DNA from: an uncultured Allomuricauda sp.
Lineage (GTDB): Bacteria > Bacteroidota > Bacteroidia > Flavobacteriales > Flavobacteriaceae
NCBI RefSeq assembly: GCF_947499695.1
Contig: NZ_CANMPQ010000003.1
Coordinates: 219,859-283,858 of the forward strand
Length of the DNA: 64,000 nt
Direction of reading: 5' to 3'
Shown here: positions 62,009-64,000 of the stretch, piece by piece
Position numbering within the stretch: position 1 is the first letter of the stretch
Layout: each line of letters begins with the position of its first letter
Made by a program: the position numbers and the translations under genes
The notes under the pieces: model-generated
Seen by the model: only the letters and a program-made list of their open reading frames with translations
What the model was told of the DNA's origin: nothing
Database searches by the model: none

Positions 62009-62953
62009 TTAATAAGTGCATGTACAATTGGATATCCCTTGAAAAAGGTCTATTCCAAGTGTTAAAACATGTGTTCCAGAGGAATACCCTAATATCTCAT
62101 TCATAATAACTTGGTATGAGTATCCAAAATAAAAGTCTCCCTTTTTAAGCCCCACTATGGGAGCAATGTAAAGTGGGTTTCCAGGTTGGTCATTCAAAAA
62201 GCGGTAGGTGAAACCTGCATAGTAATAATCCAAAAAATCATACCATCTAAATTTGATATTGACATCAGTAACCGAGCGGCCATCGTTTTCAAAATATTGA
62301 AAAAAGACAGATGGTTCTAATTCAAATTTATCTCGTGGATCCTTGCGATACCTATAACCCGCATAGAGGGAGTAATTACGTAGTGTATTTGGCTCAAAAA
62401 TAGGATTAAAGTTTTCTAAACTTTTGTTTAAGATATTGCTAGCATTTAAACTCATATAAAAACCTCCCTTTCGATATAACACTCCGAGGTCAAAGTTTGG
62501 ATTATTGGAAGACCTGTCATCCAACACACCTGGATCATCATTAGTGTTAAAGTTTTCAATATCAATCCGAAACTGGTTCATACTAAAGCTCAATGCGAAT
62601 GAAAAGAAATTGTCTTCATGTCTATCAATAATCAAATGATGGGCAAAAGAAACTTTTCCCCCACGTTGCTTGGTCTCACCATTGGAATCATTGTAAAGAA
62701 CCATTCCCAGCCCTGACTTGTTTCTCAATCTCACATCTGCAGACAAAGATTGGGTATCGGGAGCATTTTCAACTCCTACCCATTGGGTAAGCCCATTCAT
62801 ACGAACCTTTACATAATTACCGATTCCAGCATATGTTGGTGACATCAAAAATGGGTTGTCAGACAAATATTGTGACAGTTGCGGTATTGTCAATTCCTGA
62901 GCTTTTGCACAGTAAATGCCAATAAACATAAGTAGGTATATTATTTTTTTCAT
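62009..62953 (-). CDS. PorP/SprF family T9SS outer-membrane protein
   Basis: A 314-residue outer-membrane protein with a signal peptide (MKKIIYLLMFIGIYCAKAQ) and a beta-barrel. It opens with LTIPQLSQYLSDNPFLMSPTYAGIGNYVKVR and has NGLTQWVGVENAPDTQSLSADV and LGVLYRKGGFYMSLNASNIL, all typical of PorP/SprF. These proteins serve type IX secretion and are often encoded right after a large protein with a type-B sorting domain, to which they give attachment. That is the layout here: the sorting-domain protein gene ends 6 bases upstream. Confidence 0.93.
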   Translation of the reverse strand: MKKIIYLLMFIGIYCAKAQELTIPQLSQYLSDNPFLMSPTYAGIGNYVKVRMNGLTQWVGVENAPDTQSLSADVRLRNKSGLGMVLYNDSNGETKQRGGKVSFAHHLIIDRHEDNFFSFALSFSMNQFRIDIENFNTNDDPGVLDDRSSNNPNFDLGVLYRKGGFYMSLNASNILNKSLENFNPIFEPNTLRNYSLYAGYRYRKDPRDKFELEPSVFFQYFENDGRSVTDVNIKFRWYDFLDYYYAGFTYRFLNDQPGNPLYIAPIVGLKKGDFYFGYSYQVIMNEILGYSSGTHVLTLGIDLFQGISNCTCTY

Positions 62954-62959
62954 TGTTTG

Positions 62960-64000
62960 TTATCTGTATAGGGTAAAGTTGCCTACAAATTCACGTTTAC
63001 TACCATCATTTAATTTGACTATGTACCAATAATCTCCTGAGGGCAAAGGTTTGCCCTCATAAAAACCATCCCATCCATTACCTAAAGCCCCTAGAAGCCT
63101 TATTTCTCGACCATAACGGTCAAATATGACAGTTTCAATATTTGGGAAACCTTCAATGTTCTCGGGTTTCCATACATCACGTATTCCGTCATTGTTTGGA
63201 GTAAAGAAATTTGGAATCTCAATATCCAAGAATTCCAATGAAATAGTTTGTATTACCTCACAACCATTTCCATCCAATACCCTTACCGAATGTATTCCAC
63301 TGTAAGTAATAGAATATGTATTATCACCGGACCCTGAATGGTCATCAAAGAAATAGGTGTATGGTGCCGTTCCTCCAGTAACAGTTGCGGTTATCTGATT
63401 AATGTTAGAACTGTTAAGGCTCAAGCGTAATGGCTCCCCTTCTTCAATCTCAAAAGGAATAGTTTCCATACATCCATTTACGTAAAGAATTGATAGAAAG
63501 TGTTCCCCTTCAGAAATATTGATAAAATCAAGATTGATAATAAAATCATTTGGGTCTGTAGAATCTAATGCATATAACACATCAGATGAAACTATTGAGT
63601 TGTTTAGCTCAACATCGATATAGTTTGAAAACTCCCCTAAATCACAACCATAAACCGGTGTTATTTCGGCACTCAAATCTATTCCTTCAGCTTCAATATC
63701 AAAAATCTCGCTTGTTTCACATCCTTGGGCATCTGTAATATTCAAAGTATAGGTTCCAGAAACCAAATCATTAATAGTAAATGAATTTGTGTTAAAAATT
63801 ATTGCTTGCATTGCATTCAGCTGAACGGTATATGGTGTCACTCCAGTCTCCATTAAAACATTTATGGAACCTGTTCCACTATCTAAACACAATTCATTAT
63901 CCATGCTAACCAATGCTGAGATTCTGTTGACCGTCACGGTGAAGCTGCTCTCATCGGAGCAGTTCGGGGTCGTCCCGGTCTCGGCGTAGATGAACACGGT
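62960..64000 (-). CDS. T9SS type-B sorting domain (gliding motility-associated C-terminal) protein, 5' end outside window
   Basis: The frame is open to the window edge, so the true start lies beyond 64000; the GTG at 63995-63997 is internal. About 346 residues are visible. These include Ig-like repeat modules (GTYTLNITDAQGCETSEIF, GIHSVRVLDGNGCEVIQTI), then the type-B sorting domain of about 90 residues (IPNFFTPNNDGIRDVWKPEN, FDRYGREI, GWDGFYEGKPLPSGDYWYIV, FVGNFTLYR). Such proteins are large secreted adhesins exported by the type IX system and kept at the surface with a PorP/SprF partner, here the next gene. The first 70 bases at the edge are much richer in G+C than the rest. Confidence 0.93.
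   Translation of the reverse strand, partial: TVFIYAETGTTPNCSDESSFTVTVNRISALVSMDNELCLDSGTGSINVLMETGVTPYTVQLNAMQAIIFNTNSFTINDLVSGTYTLNITDAQGCETSEIFDIEAEGIDLSAEITPVYGCDLGEFSNYIDVELNNSIVSSDVLYALDSTDPNDFIINLDFINISEGEHFLSILYVNGCMETIPFEIEEGEPLRLSLNSSNINQITATVTGGTAPYTYFFDDHSGSGDNTYSITYSGIHSVRVLDGNGCEVIQTISLEFLDIEIPNFFTPNNDGIRDVWKPENIEGFPNIETVIFDRYGREIRLLGALGNGWDGFYEGKPLPSGDYWYIVKLNDGSKREFVGNFTLYR

Noticed and set aside
63995..63997. GTG as start of the T9SS cargo protein
   Set aside because: The frame continues to the window edge and the residues belong to an Ig-like module; it is an internal codon.

Overview
The window is an AT-rich chromosomal segment from a member of the Bacteroidota, most probably a marine Flavobacteriaceae (Muricauda/Flagellimonas-like is my guess, not proven). 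Signs of this are the flavobacterial promoter form TTG-N17-23-TAnnTTTG in front of tRNA-Asp and rpsP, a replicative DnaE with a built-in DnaQ-type exonuclease, a type IX secretion (T9SS) type-B sorting domain with a PorP/SprF partner, a LruC-domain lipoprotein, DUF4230 and DUF4260 proteins, and sulfatases. No insertion sequence, integrase, prophage or CRISPR array was seen.

Positions 1-17690 (all minus strand) are an exopolysaccharide locus. In transcription order it has an MBOAT acyltransferase and SGNH-like partner; a receiver protein; an initiating sugar transferase with a degenerate receiver domain at its N-terminus; a short TolC-like protein; a Wzc-like co-polymerase with eroded ATPase motifs; a flippase; a polymerase; a GT2; a LruC lipoprotein; UDP-glucose dehydrogenase; UDP-glucuronate decarboxylase; a GT2; and a GT4 cut by the window edge. 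Nucleotide sugars (UDP-GlcA, UDP-Xyl), assembly, export and probable O-acylation are therefore together. Positions 17746-24757 (minus) hold a signalling block: receiver protein, H-NOX nitric oxide sensor, four-PAS histidine kinase, FIST sensor, second histidine kinase, Hpt protein, LytTR response regulator, STAS protein. The H-NOX unit and the EPS receiver/sugar-transferase unit share a similar promoter sequence, and a TGTTGTAAA 9-mer recurs in promoter regions of the locus. This makes the NO-sensing relay plus EPS locus the most interesting candidate system here.

Positions 24888-29525 (minus) are small housekeeping genes (MmcQ-like, Dabb, DUF4230, DUF4260, cyclase family, HemW, RuvC), with a four-helix-bundle protein gene framed by palindromic repeats. 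Positions 29530-31925 contain a BlaI/M56-TonB regulatory pair with three operator-like repeats; 31989-35148 a DUF456 protein, a class C-type serine hydrolase, a nitroreductase and a DUF2306 protein. Positions 35238-42013 are a histidine utilisation operon (hutH-hutI-hutU-hutG) with a divergent LysR regulator.

Positions 42238-46489 are a DinB/error-prone DnaE polymerase pair, followed by aldehyde dehydrogenase and glutaryl-CoA dehydrogenase-like genes. Positions 49137-54057 contain trmN6-like, rimM and rpsP with two sulfatases interspersed. Then come the replicative dnaE, thioredoxin, a DUF58 protein and tRNA-Asp. The window ends with an unknown protein, a hydrolase lipoprotein and a T9SS type-B cargo gene with its PorP/SprF partner. 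The cargo gene is cut by the window edge, where base composition jumps abruptly.
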